Positions 18,560 through 29,461 of a stretch of 64,000 nt of DNA are shown in pieces. The DNA is from Tessaracoccus coleopterorum (GTDB lineage: Bacteria; Actinomycetota; Actinomycetes; Propionibacteriales; Propionibacteriaceae). The translations under genes and the position numbers were made by a program. Below the pieces are notes generated by a model that saw only the letters and a program-made list of their open reading frames with translations, did no database searches and was not told the origin of the DNA. Every line of letters begins with the position of its first letter. Positions within the stretch are counted from its first letter, which is position 1. Location of the stretch: the NCBI RefSeq assembly GCF_011174705.1, contig NZ_JAANIJ010000001.1, forward strand, positions 124,001 through 188,000, given 5' to 3'.

Positions 18560-19751
18560 ATGGAACCACGCCCCGGCACAGCGCCCGCCCTCATCGCGTC
18601 GGCCCGGGTCCGCACTGCGCTGGTGAAGCGGCTGACGGCGGCCTCGTCGGAGATGAACACCGCCACGCTGGCCGCCATGACGGAGCGCCACGACTGGTTC
18701 ACCCAGCTCGATCCCGAGTCCCGCTCCTGGATCGGTGTGCTCGCCCGCTCCGGCATCGACGGCTTCGTCACCTGGTTCTCCGGCGAGGAGTTCGAGCCGG
18801 AGTCGATCTTCGATGCAGCGCCCCGCGCGATGGCCCGTCGCATCACGCTGAGGCAGACGGTCGACCTGGTGCGCACCACGACCGACGTGGTCGAGGAGCA
18901 GATCCAGCACCTGCTCCCCCGCGGAGACCGGCAGCCCCTGCAGCTCGGCATCGTGCACTACTCCAGGGAGGTGGCCTTCGCGGCCGCCGCCATCTACGCC
19001 CGCGCCGCGGAGGCCCGCGGGCGTGGGACTCGCGCATCGAGGCGACCGTGGTGGATGCCGTGGTGCGGGCCGAGACGGACGAGTCCGTCATCTCACGCGC
19101 CTCGACGTTGGGCTGGAACACCGAGTCGAAGGTCGTCGTCGCCATCGGCGGGGCCCCGGAGGCCTCACCCGATGGGAGCATCCTCGACGGGCTGCGCCGT
19201 GCTGCGGCGAAGCTGAAGCTCGACATCCTGGCCGCCCCCAGGGCGATCGCCTCGTGTGCATCGTCGGCGGCACGGGGGTGACCGAGCCGGTCGAGACCTG
19301 CGAACGGATCGCGCGGCTGCGGGAACACTTCGCGCCGGGGCCCGTCGTGATCGGCCCGACCGTCGACGGGCTCGCGGGCGCACCGCGGTCTGCCAGGGCG
19401 GCAGCCTCGGGCTACCGCGCGGCCAAGGCATGGCCCGAGGGCCCACCGACGCTGCTCGCCGTCGACCTGCTGCCCGAGCGTGCGCTCGCCGGAGACGGCC
19501 ACGCGCGCCGGATCCTCGCGGGCGAGATCTACCCGGCGCTCGCCGCGAACAAGGAACTGCTCGACACCTGCGTCGGGTTCCTCGATGCCGGTTCCTCGAT
19601 GGAGGCGACCGCCCGCGCCCTGTTCGTGCATCCCAACACTGTGCGTTACCGCCTCAAGCGGATCCAGGATGTCACCGGCTACAACCCGGCCGATGCGCGC
19701 GAGTCGTATGTGCTGCGCATGGCCATCACCCTCGGACGTCTCCAGGACTGA
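18560..19751 (+). CDS. fasR: PucR-family transcriptional regulator of fatty acid synthesis (frameshifted)
   Basis: About 398 residues. The long N-terminal sensor part (MEPRPGTAPALIASARVRT, FTQLDPESRSWIGVLARSGIDGF) and the C-terminal PucR helix-turn-helix (LLDTCVGFLDAGSSMEATA, then LFVHPNTVRYRLKRIQDVTG) match the FasR regulator that stands before fabD-fabH-acpP-fabF in streptomycetes, where it activates the cluster. Breaks near 19020 and 19245. It ends 154 bases before fabD. Position and family together make the assignment firm. Confidence 0.9.
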
Positions 19752-19818
19752 AATCACAGCCGTGTCATTGACCGCACCTCACAACCCTGGAGGCGGGGTT
19801 CGGGGCTCACGGCCGTCG

Positions 19819-19839
19819 TTGTTGTTGGTTTCCCACAAC
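19819..19839 (+). promoter_or_regulatory. Candidate operator upstream of fabD
   Basis: GTTGTTGG-TTTC-CCACAAC forms an imperfect inverted repeat (one bulged T) in the 154-base gap between fasR and fabD, about 70 bases ahead of the fabD start. It could be a FasR site. Only symmetry and position support this. Confidence 0.3.
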
Positions 19840-19905
19840 AGCGCGGCGGCCATTTTCGTGTGATCCGGTTGCGCCCCACTTCGTGGCAGCGGGCAAGGTT
19901 GGATT

Positions 19906-20840
19906 GTGCTTGCAATCGTCGCGCCCGGTCAGGGCGCCCAGACTCCCGGCTTCCTCGCCCCGTGGCTCGAGGACGCCTCACTGGCCGCCCACCTGGCGGC
20001 CCTGTCCACGGTCAGCGAGCTCGACCTGGCCCACTTCGGCACCGACGCGGACGCGGACACCATCCGTGACACCGCGATCGCCCAGCCGCTTCTGGTCGCC
20101 TCGGCCCTGCTGACGGCCCGCGCCCTGTTCGGCGTCGACACCAGCGCCGTGGGCGTCGTCGCGGGCACTCCGTCGGAGAGTTGGCCGCAATGGCCATCGC
20201 GGGCGTCATCACGGACGAGGAGGCACTCGTGCTCGTCCGCGAGCGCGGCCGCGCCATGGCGGAGGCCTCGGCCATCCGACCCACCTCGATGACCGCCGTC
20301 GTGTCCGGTGATCGCGACGAGGTGCTCGCCGCGATCGAGGCGGCCGGCCTCACCCCGCGAACAACAACGGCACAGGCCAGATCGTCGCCGCCGGCACCGT
20401 GGAGGAGCTCGCCGTGCTTGCGGCGAACCCGCCCCACCGCGCCAGGCTGGTGCCGCTCAGCGTCGCCGGCGCATTCCACACGATCCACATGCAGCCCGCC
20501 GTCGCCCACCTGCACCGCATCGCCGCAGATGTCACCCCCGCTGCGCCGCTCGTGCCGCTGATCAGCAACGCCGACGGCACCGTCGTCACCTCCGGGCCGA
20601 GGCGCTGGAGCGGATGGTCAACCAGGTCGCCAACCCCGTCCGCTGGGACCTGTGCATGGACACCATGCGCGACATGGGCGTGACGGGCCTGCTCGAGCTC
20701 GCACCCGCAGGCACGCTCACCAAGATCGCCCAGCGCAACCTGAAGGGCATCGAACTGTTCAACCTCAATGCCCCGACCAGCTCGACGAGGCCCGAGCCTT
20801 CGTCGCCATCCACGCTGCCAGGCAGCCCGAATCCGAGTGA
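19906..20840 (+). CDS. fabD: Malonyl-CoA:ACP transacylase (frameshifted)
   Basis: About 312 residues from GTG 19906 ([20 protein letters not shown]). The nucleophile motif [11 protein letters not shown] is split by one missing C at about 20166. Other family stretches are [15 protein letters not shown] with the catalytic His, [12 protein letters not shown] and WDLCMDTM. It loads malonyl groups on acyl carrier protein for type II fatty acid synthesis. Its stop at 20838-20840 overlaps or abuts the fabH start. Breaks near 20166, 20357, 20600 and 20780. Confidence 0.94.
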
Positions 20841-20848
20841 GAAGACAA

Positions 20849-21836
20849 GTGGCACTGAAGACCTCAGCAGGCGCACAGTTCGCGCGCATCATGGCCGTCG
20901 GCGGCGCCCGCGGCAGCCGCGTCGTGAGCAACGAAGAGATGTGCACGATGATCGACTCCACCCCTGAGTGGATCCAGCAGCGGACCGGCATCACGGAGCG
21001 GCGCTGGGCAGCGGAGGGTGAGGACGCCGAGTCGCTCGGGCTCGCCGCCGCCGCCACGGCGATCGAGCGGGCCGGGCTGCAGGCCTCCGACATTGACGCG
21101 ATCCTCGTCTCGACCGTGTCGCACTACCAGCAGACCCCGTCGCTCGCCTGCATCATGGCCGAGCACCTCGGCCTCGAGGCCCGGCCGCCTTCGACATCTC
21201 CGCCGCCTGCGCAGGCTTCTGCTACGGCGTCAGCCTTGCGGAGTCCATGGTGCGCAGCGGCTCCGCGCGACACGTGCTCGTGCTCGGCGTCGAGGTGCTG
21301 TCGCGTTACACCGACTTCACCGATCGCTCCACCGCGTTCCTCTTCTCCGACGGCGCGGGTGCCGTCGTGGTCGGTCCGTCCGACGAGCCGGCCATCGGCC
21401 CGACCGTGTGGGGTTCGAAGCCCGAGGCGTCCCGCGTCATCGAGATCGACGACTGGCGCACGGTCGACCCCGCCGTCGAGGGCCCGCACATCCACATGGA
21501 GGGCCGCGAGGTCTTCAAGTGGGCCACCACCGCCATCGTAGAGAAGGCGGTCGAGGCCCTCACCGTGTCGGGTCTGACCCCCGACGAGCTCGACTGCTTC
21601 ATCCCCACCAGGCCAACAACCGGATCACCGATTCGATGTTGCGCCACCTCAAGCTGCCCGAAAGCGTCGTCGTCAGCCGCGACATCATGCAGATGGGCAA
21701 TTCGTCGGCGGCCTCGATCCCGCTGGCGATGGAGGCACTGCTCGAAAACGGGCAGGCCAGGAGCGGCGACAGTGCACTGATCATCGGTTTCGGCGCGGGC
21801 CTCGTGTTCGCCGGCCAGACCGTTATCCTGCCCTGA
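20849..21836 (+). CDS. fabH: 3-oxoacyl-ACP synthase III (frameshifted)
   Basis: About 330 residues. I chose the GTG at 20849 ([14 protein letters not shown]), with GAGTGAGAAG upstream; an earlier GTG at 20837 overlapping the fabD stop is possible. Catalytic triad: Cys in [13 protein letters not shown] (one base missing near 21180), His in IPHQANNRI (break near 21605) and Asn in [10 protein letters not shown]. It condenses a starter acyl-CoA with malonyl-ACP. In organisms making branched-chain fatty acids it accepts branched starters. Confidence 0.94.
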
Positions 21837-21874
21837 TCTCCACCGTCCACCACATAACAAGTCAAGGAGCCACC

Positions 21875-22120
21875 ATGGCAAGCACCGAAGAGATCCGCAC
21901 CGACCTGTCCGAGATCGTCAACGACATCGCCGGTGTCGCCGCCGAGGACGTCCAGCTCGACAAGTCGTTCGTCGATGACCTGGGCGTCGACTCGCTGTCG
22001 ATGGTCGAGATCATCTACGCCTGCGAGGACAAGTTCGGCGTCAGCATCCCCGACGAGGACGCCAAGAACCTCAAGACCGTCGGCGACGCCGTCGCCTACA
22101 TCGAGCGCGCCCAGAACTGA
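21875..22120 (+). CDS. acpP: Acyl carrier protein
   Basis: 81 residues, intact, ATG 21875 after AAGGAG. The phosphopantetheine attachment serine is in DDLGVDSLSMVEI. Acidic and helical, of normal length. It carries the growing acyl chain between FabD, FabH and FabF, encoded on either side. Confidence 0.97.
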   Translation: MASTEEIRTDLSEIVNDIAGVAAEDVQLDKSFVDDLGVDSLSMVEIIYACEDKFGVSIPDEDAKNLKTVGDAVAYIERAQN

Positions 22121-22193
22121 TGCGGCGGGCGGCCCCGCACGGGCCGCCCGCTCACCCCTTCCCCTCCACCTTTCTGACGTTTCAGGAGCCCGC

Positions 22194-23449
22194 ATGTCCC
22201 GCACCGTCGTCATCACTGGTTTCGGCGCCTTCACGCCGCTCGGCAACGATGCCCCAGCACCTGGGAGGCGATGCTTGCAGGTCGCTCCGGTGTGCACACC
22301 CTGACGCAGGACTGGGCGGCCGATCTGCCCGTGACCTTCGCTGCAGAGACCTCCGATCCGCTCGAGCACCTCGACCGTCTGGTGGCCCGCCGCCTCGACC
22401 GCTCGTCGCAGCTCGCGATGATCGCGGGCCTTGAGGCGTGGGCCGACGCCGGCTTCGGCCTCGGCGAGGCCAACCCCACCGACCCTGACCGCACCATGGT
22501 GTCGGTCGGCACCGGCATCGGCGGCCTCCACTCGCTGCTCGGGCAGTGGGATGTGCAGAAGGACAAGGGCCTGCGGCGCGTCTCACCGCTGACCATCCCG
22601 ATGCTGATGGCCAACGCGCCCGCCGCGAACCTCGGCCTGACCATCGGAGCCGCGGCCGCCGTGCACGCCCCGGTCAGCGCCTGCGCCTCGTCGAATGAGG
22701 CGATCTCGCTCGCGTACGACCAGCTCCAGCTCGACCGGTGCGACATCGCGCTGGTCGGCGGCACCGAGGGCGTCGTGCACCCGCTCCCGCTCAATGCGTT
22801 CGCGCAGATGCAGGCTCTCAGCCGCCGCAACGACGATCCGGAGCATGCCTCGCGCCCCTGGGACACCGGCCGTGACGGTTTCGTGCTCGGTGAGGGTGCC
22901 GCCCTGATGGTCCTCGAAACCCTCGAGTCGGCGTTGGCGCGCGGCGCGAAGATCTACGGCACTCTGGCAGGCGCCGGAATCAGCAACGACAACCACGACA
23001 TCGTCCAGCCCGAGCCCACGGGCCGCGGGCAGTCGCAGGCGATGATCAAGGCGCTGCGCAACGCCGGGCTGGTGCCCCGCGACATCGTCCACGTCAACGC
23101 CCACGGCACGTCGACCCCACAGGGCGACATCACCGAGGCCAACTCGATCGCGACCGCGCTCGGCACGGCTGTCGACGGTGTCGTCGTCACGTCGACCAAG
23201 TCGATGACCGGGCACCTGCTGGGCGGCGCAGGCGCGCTCGAGACGTTCGCGACCATGATGGCGCTGCGCGACCGGGTCGTTCCCCCGACCATCAACATCG
23301 AGAACCTCGAGCCGGGCCTCCCGATCGACGTCGCCGTGAACGCGACGCGTCCACTCGGCGGGGGCGACCTCGCGGCCGTCAACAACTCGTTCGGCTTCGG
23401 AGGGTCCAACGTGGCGGTCGTCGTCACGAACCAGCACGCCACCAGTTGA
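22194..23449 (+). CDS. fabF: 3-oxoacyl-ACP synthase II (frameshifted)
   Basis: About 418 residues from ATG 22194, which follows CAGGAG. Only one break, near 22257, separates MSRTVVITGFGAFTPLGND from the rest. Active site: Cys in APVSACASSNEAI, His in HVNAHGTSTPQGD, Lys in TSTKSMTGHLLGG and the second His in the same phrase; NNSFGFGGSN lies near the end. It elongates acyl-ACP with malonyl-ACP. Last gene of the fas cluster; a strong terminator follows. Confidence 0.95.
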
Positions 23450-23457
23450 CCCCGCGC

Positions 23458-23504
23458 AACGTGAAACCGCCGCCGATCTCTCCGATCGGCGGCGGTTTCA
23501 CGTT
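23458..23504. terminator. Bidirectional terminator between fabF and DUF3145 gene
   Basis: Perfect 21-bp arms (23458-23478 and 23484-23504) with a 5-nt loop TCTCC. Right arm ends CACGTT followed by GTTGC; on the minus strand the arm is likewise flanked by AA/TT. It stands between two convergent genes and can serve both. Confidence 0.92.
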
Positions 23505-23525
23505 GTTGCTGCGGGAGCGACCCGG

Positions 23526-24044
23526 TCAGCCGACCTGGTGCAGCCAGCGGACGGGTGCGTCCTCGGAGGCGTACCGGAACACGTCGAGTTCGTCGTCCCA
23601 GGGAACTCCGAGCAGCCGCTCGAGGGACTTCAGGATGGGTTCCCCGCCGAGCGCGTCGGTGGCAACGGCGTGCTTGAGACTGTCCTCCGGGATCAGCACG
23701 TCACCGTGCACGCCGACCACCGAGGCAAACGAGCCGAGGGTCGGGGTGAAGCAGTAGCGCTGACCGTCGGAGGCCGCCGTCGGTTCCTCGGTCACCTCGA
23801 ACCGGATCTGGGCGAGCCTGGTGAGGGCGGAGGCGAGCTCCGCTCCGCGGCCGGGGATCCCGGTCCAGGAGTACTCGGCGCGCTGGCTGCCGGGCTGCGC
23901 GGGCTGGCGGGTCCATTCCAGGTCGGTACGGGAACCCAGCACGGTGCCCACCGCCCACTCGATGTGCGGGCACAGCGCTGCCGACGCCGAGTGGATGAAG
24001 ATCATCCCACGCGTCAGGTGACTCGAGTCGGGTCGAGCAGACAT
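23526..24044 (-). CDS. DUF3145 family protein
   Basis: 172 residues, intact. ATG 24044 has a canonical AGGAGGT nine bases upstream. Begins MSARPDSSHLTRGMIFIHSA and contains CPHIEWAVGTVLG, WTRQPAQPGSQRAEYSW, GVHGDVLIPED and LGVPWDDELDVFRYASE, the DUF3145 family of actinobacteria. This family is often found next to the FAS II genes, as here. Function is unknown; a link with fatty acid synthesis is inferred from position only. Confidence 0.9.
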   Translation of the reverse strand: MSARPDSSHLTRGMIFIHSASAALCPHIEWAVGTVLGSRTDLEWTRQPAQPGSQRAEYSWTGIPGRGAELASALTRLAQIRFEVTEEPTAASDGQRYCFTPTLGSFASVVGVHGDVLIPEDSLKHAVATDALGGEPILKSLERLLGVPWDDELDVFRYASEDAPVRWLHQVG

Positions 24045-24141
24045 CGGTTGTACCTCCTGGTTGGGCCCATTGCCTTCCCCTGCGATGAGGCACTACCAGG
24101 TCGCTCCCCATTGAAGCATCAGACCCGGTGCGGCGCAATCG

Positions 24142-25152
24142 TCAGCAGCCGTAGTAGTGGTCGGCCAGAGCCTCCCTCGCCCGGACGGTGACGATCGGGT
24201 CGCTCGGGAGCATCGTGTCGGGGTTGTCGTCCCAGGCCTTGTAGAAAAGCAGTTCCCTGGCTCCCTCGCGCAACGATGCGGCGAGGAACGGCCCGCCCTC
24301 GCCGTTGCGGGTCACCATGGTGATGCGTCCGGGGAAGGCATCCTTCAGCTGGGCGAGCGTCATCCCGACGCGGAACTTCGACTCGCCGAGGCTGCTGCCG
24401 ATCTTCGTCGTCGGGCTCGAGGTCCAGAGGTTGCCGACGGTGCCATCGAGGTAGTTCATCAGGTCGACACCCCGGGCCCGGACCGCGCTGGAGGCGCGGA
24501 AGTCGCTGCAGAGATTCCCCGGGCGAGGTAGGCGCCGTGCATGACCGACAGCGGGGTGCCGAGCTGCAGCGGGCCGAACCCGGTCGGCGTGAGCACCGCG
24601 CGGTCGAGGATGTTGGCCGGGATGGCTGTGACCGGCCTGATGCTGGCGCTCGAGAACAGCACCAGGTTGTTGAACACCCAGCGCATCTCGGTGCGGTAGC
24701 CGCCGCCGGAGGCGACGACGACGCTGGCCTTGACGTAGGTGCGGCACCCACCCATCCCGGTGGTGGGGGTGTCGCACTCGGTGCGCCACATGCGCCCGAT
24801 GCATCGGTCCACGCGGCCGTCCGGCCGAGGTTGTTGGAGGCCCACGCCGCGCGCGGGCTCGGCAGGTAGCTGAGGTTGTTGAAGGCCCAGCCGTTCACCT
24901 TCTTGTAGGTGGCTCCGACCCTGACCACCTGGGTGGCCCAGATCTCGGTGCGGCACCGCACCACGCTGGAGGAGTACATCGCACAATCGGTGCTCCAGGC
25001 CCGGTTGCCGACGAACTGGACACCGGGGTGTTGTAGACCGTGACCAGGGGCACGGGCGGGGCGTAGACGGGAGCGGCATGCGCGCTCGGAGCGACGGATG
25101 CCAGCAGCGCGGCCGCGAACAGCGCGGCGGCGAAGGGACGCGGGAATCTCAT
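24142..25152 (-). CDS. Secreted protein of unknown function (frameshifted)
   Basis: About 337 residues. ATG 25152 follows GAGGAGA. The N-terminus is a clear signal peptide (MRFPRPFAAALFAAALLAS, cleavage near AHA-AP). The middle has about five cysteine-containing repeats of the kind VRCRTEIWATQVV, CRTYVKASVVVASGGGYRTEM and WAFNNLSYLPSP / WVFNNLVLFSS, so two or more related beta-rich segments. The C-terminal 110 residues carry GFGPLQLGTPLSVMHGAYL and SKFRVGMTLAQLKDAFPG, a paired LG(M/T)xL motif found in several secreted actinobacterial proteins. Breaks near 25030, 24805 and 24520. Divergent from the S9 peptidase gene. Confidence 0.7.
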
Positions 25153-25270
25153 GATTTCTCCTCAGCTCAGGGCCGCGTGGGCGGCCGATCCGGCCATGAT
25201 TCATCCTGCGCCGCCCCGGCCGTCGGCGCAGCCTGTTGCCGGATCCGGTCCAATCGGATATACAGCGTGG

Positions 25271-27097
25271 ATGCGCACCCCCATGCCGATCGATGACGTT
25301 CTCAACTACCCCGATGCCGTCTCCCAGGTCCGCGCGACCGGTGAGGCGGTCTTCTGGCTCGCCACCATCGCGGCCGAGGACGGCCGCACCACGGTGCGCC
25401 GGCTCCGCGACGGCGAGGTCGTCGACCTGACCCCCGACGCGGCCGTGCGCTCCCGCGCGATGGAGTACGGCGGCGGCGCCTATGCAGTCGACGGGCAGAG
25501 CATCGTCTACTGCGACGACCGCACCCGCCGCGTATGGCTGTTGCACGACGGCACCGCGCGGCCGATCACTCCGGAGGGTGGCTCCTTCGTGTACGGAGGG
25601 CTCGCCCTCAGCCTGGCCGACGGCATCGCGCTTGCCGTGCGTGAGGACCACTCGGCCAGCCCGAGCCCCGCACGGAGATCGTCGCTCTGACGCTGGAGGG
25701 CGGCAACGCCGACGGCGGCAGGGTGGTGGCCACCGGTGCCGACTTCTACGCATCCATCGCGCTCGGGCACGGGCGATTCGCCTGGCAGCAGTGGAACCAC
25801 CCCGACATGTCGTGGGACACCTGCGCGGTCTGGAGCGCGTCGCTGGCAGACCCCTCCGCCGCCGCTCCTGTGTGTTCCCGGGACGGCCTCGCCGCCGGCT
25901 ACCCCGTCTGGCTGCCGTCGGGACGCCTCGCGTACGTCTCCGATGAGTCCGGCTTCTGGAACTGGCGGATCGAGGACGGCGGGTCCTGGGCGGTCGAACG
26001 CGACTGCTCGCGTCCCCTGTGGGTGCTGAACCCGGCCGCAGCGGCGGTTCTCTCCGATGACCGGATCGCAAGCCTGTGCTTCGAGGACGGGGCCGGGACA
26101 CTCAGTGTCTGGTCGCCCTCGAGCGGCGAAGTGGCCAGGCCTCTGCCCGGCACCACCGACATCGAGTCGCTCGCCGCCGTGGGTGACTTCCTGTATGTCG
26201 TGGCCGAGTGGCCGGACCGGCCCTCGTCCCTTGTGGAGATCGCCCCTGACGGCGGGTGCCGGACCATCGCGGGCGGGGTGGAGCCCGCGCCCGACGTCGC
26301 CGTGGCCGAGTCCATCTGGTGTGACGGCGAGGCGGGCCCGGTCCAGGCATGGCTCTACCGCCCGGAGGCGGGACTCCCCCGCTGCTGGTCATGACCCACG
26401 GCGGACCCACCAGCATGGCCACCTCCGGGCTCGACACGACGATCCAGTTCTGGGTGTCGCGCGGCTTCGCGGTGCTCGACGTGAACTACTCGGGATCGAC
26501 CGGGTTCGGCCGCGCCTACAGGGACCGGCTCCGTGGGAACTGGGGCCTGCTCGACGTGAGCGACACAGTTGCCGCGGTCGAGGCGGTGACGCGGCGCGGG
26601 CTCGCCGATCCGTCGCGGGTCGCCATCACCGGCGGCAGCGCGGGCGGTTACACGACGTTGAGATCGCTGACCACCACGGGCCGCTACGCGGCCGGAATCA
26701 GCCGCTACGGCATCGGCGACCTCACGACGCTCGTCACCGACACCCACAAGGCCGAATCGCGGTACCCGGAGGGGCTGATCGCTCCGTGGCCCACCGGCCG
26801 CGCCGTCTACGAGGACCGTTCCCCGTCAACCACCTCGACCGGTTGTCGACGCCGATGCTGATTCTGCAGGGCACCGAGGACAAGGTCGTGCCGCCGAGCC
26901 AGGCCGTGCAGATGGCCGACGCGGTCCGTGCCACCGGTCGGCCGGTCGCGCTCGTGATGCTGGAGGGTGAGGGCCACGGGTTCCGTGCCATGGCGACCCG
27001 TCGGCTGGCGCTCGAGGCTCAGGTGTCGTTCCTCGAGCAGGTGTTCGGCATGCCTCCGAGCCCGGACGTTCCTGTGCTGGAGATCGAGAACCTGTAG
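25271..27097 (+). CDS. S9-family prolyl oligopeptidase/acylaminoacyl peptidase (frameshifted)
   Basis: About 610 residues. Start ATG 25271 (MRTPMPIDDVLNYPDAV) was chosen over an in-frame upstream one that would extend into the promoter. Residues 1-365 are a beta-propeller; the remainder is the alpha/beta hydrolase: MTHGGPTSM, VNYSGSTGFGRAYR, nucleophile in TGGSAGGYTTL, Asp in ILQGTEDKVVPP and His in EGEGHGF. Breaks near 25665, 26380 and 26820. No signal peptide, so it probably trims peptides in the cytoplasm. Confidence 0.92.
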
Positions 27098-27102
27098 CCG
27101 CC

Positions 27103-27205
27103 ATGGAGCAGCGGTGGTTCTCCACTGGTGAGGCGGCGGCCGCCCTCGGCGTGCTGCCCGCCACCCTGATCAACATCGACCCGCTGCTTCGATCCTGTCA
27201 GGATC
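27103..27205 (+). pseudogene. Short MerR/excisionase-like helix-turn-helix fragment
   Basis: Only about 35 meaningful residues: MEQRWFSTGEAAAALGV resembles the first helix of a MerR or excisionase DNA-binding domain. The sequence then passes into unrelated residues and meets the start of the DUF2332 gene. It begins 5 bases after the S9 peptidase stop. It could be a remnant left by a deletion, or a very short gene whose end is garbled. Confidence 0.3.
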
Positions 27206-27800
27206 GTGGGCATCATCCACCGCGCATCCATCGCCGAGCGGTACCGCTCCTTCGCCCTCCAGCAGGCGGCAGGCTCGTCACCCTCAGTTGGGGGCCTCCG
27301 CCGGCCTCTGCCTGATCCCCGACAGGTACAGCTACCGGTACGGCGCCTGGCCGGGGCTCGATCCCGACGACGGGCCCAGGGCGATCCGAGGGACCTCGCC
27401 TGGCTCCGGGCGCTCGTGTGGCCCGAGCATGCCGACCGCAGGCTCCGCCTCGACGCAGCCGCAGCCCTGGCCGCACGGGAGCGGGTGAACGTGCTCAGGC
27501 GGATCTGCTCGACGGATTGGAGCGGTTCATCGACGACGTACCCGTGGGAGCGACACTGGTCGTCACGCACGCGGCAACGTTGGCCTACCTCGATGAACGG
27601 GATCGGCGTCGGGTGGCCGAAATCATCGCGGCCACCGGAGCCCACCGGATCAGTATTGAGGGCCGGGGCGTCGACCCGCAGGTGTCGCCGGTCTCCGGGC
27701 CCGAACGGTCGGGACGATCTTTGTCTCTGCCCTCGACGGGCTGGCCTACGCGTTGAGCGACGCACACTGCACCCGGATCACGTGCGTCGACGCACCGTGA
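27206..27800 (+). pseudogene. DUF2332 family protein with internal deletion
   Basis: The GTG at 27206 starts GIIHRASIAERYRSFALQQAAGSSP, the usual N-terminus of DUF2332 proteins. The reading then jumps at 27270-27285 to LGASAGLCLIPDRYSYRYG, the family's central GASAGLNLxxDRY motif, and goes on with DLAWLRALVWPEHADRRLRLDAA, TLVVTHAATLAYL and VSALDGLAYALSDAH up to TGA 27798. About 100 residues normally found between GSSP and the GASAG motif are missing. The bases GGCTCGTCACCCTC at the join can encode both sides in two frames, as expected for a deletion between short direct repeats or an assembly collapse. Single-base shifts are also present. Function of the family is unknown. Confidence 0.6.
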
Positions 27801-27813
27801 CCGGAGTCCCGGA

Positions 27814-28511
27814 TCAGGCGACGGCTGGTCGGCCACCGAAGACGGCGGTGCCGATACGCACACAGGTGGAGCCCTCGCGGATGGCGATCCGGAAGTCACC
27901 GGACATGCCCATGCTCAGCTCGTCCCAACCCTCACCGAACTCGTCACGGATCCGTGCCTGCGCCCGCACCAGGCGCCGGAAGCAGGCGGCCACGTCGTCG
28001 TCGATGGGGCTGTTGACGGCCATCGTCATCAGCCCGCGCGGTTCGAGTGCGTCGAACGCCGCCAGGCCCTTGGCGTAGCTGACGGCGTCGGCGGGGTGAT
28101 GCCCGACTTGGCGGCCTCCCCCGACGTGTTCACCTGCACCAGTACCGGCAGTCGGCGGCCGAGGACGTCACAGCGCCGTTGCAGCGCCTCCGCGAGCTTG
28201 AGGGAGTCGAGCGAGTGCAACTCGGCGGCGTGTTCGGCGATCAACCGCGCCTTGTTGGTCTGGACCTGCCCGATGGCCGCGAAGCCGATGCCCTCACCGC
28301 CCAACTCACCCGCCTTCATGGCCAGTTCCTGCGGCCTGTTCTCACCGAACAGGTCGTATCCGGCCGCGTGGGCCTCGCGGATCGCATCGATGCCCTGGTA
28401 CTTGCTCACCGGCAGCAGCCGCACCGAACCCGGGTCGCGCCCGGCCACCCGGCACGCATCGTCGATCTCCCGCCGGATGCTCTCCAGATTCGCGGTGACG
28501 GTCACGGCCAC
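27814..28511 (-). CDS. YggS/PLPBP-type pyridoxal-phosphate homeostasis protein (frameshifted)
   Basis: About 232 residues. LLPVSKYQGIDAIREAH holds the PLP-binding lysine; FGENRPQELAMKAGEL, AIGQVQTNKAR, ELHSLDSLKLAEAL, VQVNTSGEAAKSGI and the end LSMGMSGDFRIAIREGSTCVRIGTAVFG are diagnostic. It binds PLP and buffers vitamin B6, without known catalysis. GTG start 28511 overlaps the stop of the upstream VWA gene by about ten bases, so it is the last gene of the MoxR operon. One break near 28100. Confidence 0.92.
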
Positions 28512-29461
28512 CGCGCCCCGAGTGAGATGACGCCCAGCGCAGCCAGGACCGCGAAGATGATCGCGAGGCCCGCATAGCGGTCGGTGATCTCCATCGGCAC
28601 CTTCTCGGTGCCGACCGACTCGCGAATGGCGTCGTAGACCTCGCGGAGTTGCCCGCTGGACTCAGCGGAGTACTTCTTGCCCCGGAAACCCGGGCTATCT
28701 CGCTCAACTCGTAGTGGTCGACGGCTACCCGCTGCCGCTGCCCATCCTGGACGACAAACCCGTTGTCGGTACCGTAGGCGATCGTGTACACCGGCACGTG
28801 CTGGTCGGCGGCGGCCTGTGCGGCACCCGCCGAGCCGCGCCCGATGTTGGTGGCACCGTCGGAGAGGAGCACGATCGCGGCGGGAGCGACCTCGTCCGGG
28901 TTCTCCGGATCGGGGGGACCAGCTTGAGTGCGGCGAGGCTCTTGTAGATCCCCTCACCGACCGCGGTCGACGGCGCGAGCTCGAGGGCGTCGATCGCGCG
29001 ACTCACCGCACCCCTGTCGACTGTGGGTGGCACGACGGTGTCTGCGGTGCCTGCGAACGTGACGAGGGCGACGTTGAACCGCTCCGGGAGGGACTCGACG
29101 AACGTCTTTGCCGACGCCTGCGCGGCCTCGAGCCGGCTGGGGTTCACGTCCTGTGCCTCCATCGACCAGGACACGTCTATGGCCACCACGATGGTGGCAC
29201 GGTCGCGTGGCTTGTCGGCGTAGGCCTTCGGGATCGACCATGCGACGATCAGGGAGGCGAGGCTCAGCAGGGCGAGCAGCACGGCGCCATGGCGCTTCCA
29301 GGCCGCATCCTTGGGACGACGAGTTGAAGCCTCGAGCTCATGGGGCGCTTGTGGTGGCCTCCCCTGCTGACCAGCAGCACATACAGCAGCGCGATCACCG
29401 GGATGATCGCAAGGGCCCACAGGCGCTGAGGGGCGAGGAACTCCATGGCGAGAAGTGTCAT
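28502..29461 (-). CDS. VWA-domain membrane protein, second copy (frameshifted)
   Basis: About 320 residues. An N-terminal hydrophobic segment (LWALAIIPVIALLYVLLV), a second near residue 60 (LLALLSLASLIVAWSI), then a von Willebrand A domain with the MIDAS motif DVSWSME (DxSxS) and LLSDGATN, and a C-terminal membrane helix (LAIIFAVLAALGVISLG). ATG 29461 overlaps the stop of the upstream paralogue as ATGA; an internal ATG at 29446 matches that gene's N-terminus better. Breaks near 29330, 28930 and 28690. BatA/BatB-like role in a MoxR chaperone system at the membrane. Confidence 0.88.
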
